39,144 bases of DNA from the IMG/VR virus record IMGVR_UViG_3300008221_001529, positions 1 through 39,144 of that record; one strand, given 5' to 3'. The translations under genes were made by a program, and so were the position numbers. Numbering within the stretch: the first letter of the stretch is position 1; each line of letters starts with the position of its first letter. Of the stretch, positions 37,730-39,144 are shown in pieces. Under the pieces are notes generated by a model, which saw only the letters and a program-made list of their open reading frames with translations, ran no database searches and was not told the DNA's origin. The DNA is from a virus.

Positions 37730-39144
37730 CGATAAGAAATAATTAATATGCTTTTTATAACTAATTTGTTGTTAAAGTCCAAATCAATAATTTGATCAGC
37801 AGCATCTAAAAGTGCCTTAAATAGTGTTTCATCGACAAAACCTGCATTAGTATGACTTTTATGCTGAGAATCATTGGATATCGACTCTAGTAATAATGGA
37901 AAATCAAATTCTTGGACTGCAAAAGCATGAAAGTCACTTAATCTAGCTGTAAGTTTAGTTTTTTGTTTCTGGTAATGAGTGAGTTCGATTAATTCAGCGT
38001 AAAGATCTTGGAAGTCTTGCTCCTCTGCCTGTTCAAAATTAAGCCCTTCAGTTTGATAAAGCCATTTCCTTGAGATGGTCGAATGGTAAGTTCGAATAGT
38101 TGATGGTTTACAGGTGTCTAGCTTGTGGATAAACCACTTGATGAGTACTTCTTGGGCTGTTGATAATTGATTTTCATTTACGACATTTTTAAGTTTTTTT
38201 GCCAAGGATTCAGATGTTAACTTCTTCTTAGCATTCTCCTTTAGTTCACCAGCTAGCGTCTGATAAAAGTTAGATAATGGCAACGTAGGCTGTAAACGAA
38301 GTCTTGCTTTGCTTTTAATCTGTCTCAGTGGGTTATAAAAATGAAGCTTGGGATGCTCTTTAATGGCACAAGTAGCCAATCGAGCTAGATTTTCTTTAGG
38401 TAGACAATACGCTTTGTTTCTGCCCATTGCATATTCAAGAATAGACTGTGATATTCGCACATCGGGGAAAAATGTAATTAAGCTTACCGCTGATTTTACA
38501 AGTTTATTTAGTGTGTTAGGTAAAGGTATGGGGCCAACATAGTCCTGAATGATTAAAGCGTGGATGTTTTTATTTTCAGAAGGAGCTTGCCAAAGTGTAT
38601 TTAGAGGGACTTTTTTAAGTGCTAAAAAGTGGCTTATGCAGCTAATTGTAATAGGGGATAAGTAGCAAGTAATTTGGGTTGTTTTTTTATCCTGATTTAC
38701 AACATTTGTATTGAATCCGTTTTCATTAATTTCTAAGTTGATAAAAGGTAAATTATTGATCGTTGAAATGTCCAACGAGGTATTTAATTGATTTGATATT
38801 GCGCTTAATAAATGGTGGTTTAGACAGCTTGAGTGACAAATGAATGACATAATAATAGCGCGATAAGCATCTGATATATTATTGCTTTGTCCATTGTTAG
38901 ATAAGTTGTCAAACCAATGGGTATAGAGCCAATTAAATGCAAGCCCATCTTGCATTAATTTTTGAGTGTATATTGGTATTTCAGCCCTTTGAGTGACCAA
39001 AAAAGAGGGGATAGCAATATCGACTTGTTTTTCTTTGATAAGTGAGATGCAATGATTAAAGGCTCGTTTGAAGTCTATTTGTGATTTGAAAACCTCAGCG
39101 AGGTTTTCAGTTAGCTTAAGCCAAGTTGAATCAAAATTTTCTGA
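37725..39144 (-). pseudogene. N-terminal half of the split large tyrosine recombinase (runs off the window)
   Basis: The minus-strand frame is open from the last base of the window, so the true start lies beyond 39144; TTG 39000 is not convincing. The encoded part (~470 residues) includes YRAIIMSFICHSSCLNHHLL and a core-binding-like helical region near the end (AQEVLIKWFIHKLDTCKPSTIRTYHSTISRKWLYQTEG). Its last native residues are LVIKSILIISYR, exactly what precedes C-G-L-R of the fragment at 1978..3475. After the junction, translation enters prophage DNA for only a few codons (CVYKD, stop at 37711). Lacking all catalytic residues, the fragment must be inactive as a recombinase. Confidence 0.88.

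Noticed and set aside
1-39144. CRISPR arrays, tRNA and rRNA genes
   Set aside because: No regularly spaced direct repeats, cloverleaf-like sequence or rRNA segment were noticed on either strand.

Overview
The window holds one complete Mu-like transposable prophage of 34,249 bp (3476..37724), flanked by AT-richer bacterial DNA that carries recombinase genes. The gene set (Ner, DDE transposase A, ATPase B, GemA, Mor, GH108 endolysin, a Mu-type head and a contractile tail) is that of Mu and FluMu relatives. Codon use and the style of the flanking genes suggest a gammaproteobacterium, most probably Shewanella or a close relative. The genus is an inference.

Flanks. On the left (1..3475) are a tyrosine integrase with an N-terminal arm domain, a small companion ORF, a Xre/MbcA/ParS-type antitoxin with no visible toxin, and the C-terminal half of a very large tyrosine recombinase on the minus strand. 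The N-terminal half of that recombinase lies on the right (37725..39144) and runs off the window. The prophage entered this gene just before the codons for C-G-L-R, which carry the box I arginine. The junctions show a perfect 5-bp duplication (CACAT, plus strand) and TG...CA termini, as expected for Mu transposition.

The prophage is inverted relative to the window, so its genome reads from about 37.7 kb down to 3.5 kb on the minus strand. The control region (36.3-37.5 kb) has a plus-strand repressor facing ner and transposase A. The repressor joins a DNA-binding domain closely similar to the N-terminus of the transposase to a LexA/S24-type self-cleaving domain. At least six copies of an AACGGATG operator lie between and inside these genes. 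The early region (28.5-36.3 kb) holds ner, A, an ambiguous pair of overlapping ORFs, B, about ten small genes, gemA and a membrane protein. A terminator plus a palindrome-overlapped promoter separates it from mor. A lysis block follows (exported protein, GH108 endolysin, 3TM holin-like protein), then packaging and head genes (gp25-gp35 homologues), then tail genes (gp36-gp48 homologues) with a Mu-type -2 frameshift signal in the tail chaperone, and finally a single beta-helix tailspike.

Accessory cargo is the main novelty. A two-gene cassette with a 2-TM, SLATT-like protein sits between two terminators in the middle of the head genes. A small helical protein between the terminases resembles the Acb2/Tad1 hairpin fold. 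An exported protein follows mor. An antisense ORF lies between A and B. A 17-bp dyad, TTTAAAC-N3-GTTTAAA, occurs at three intergenic sites.
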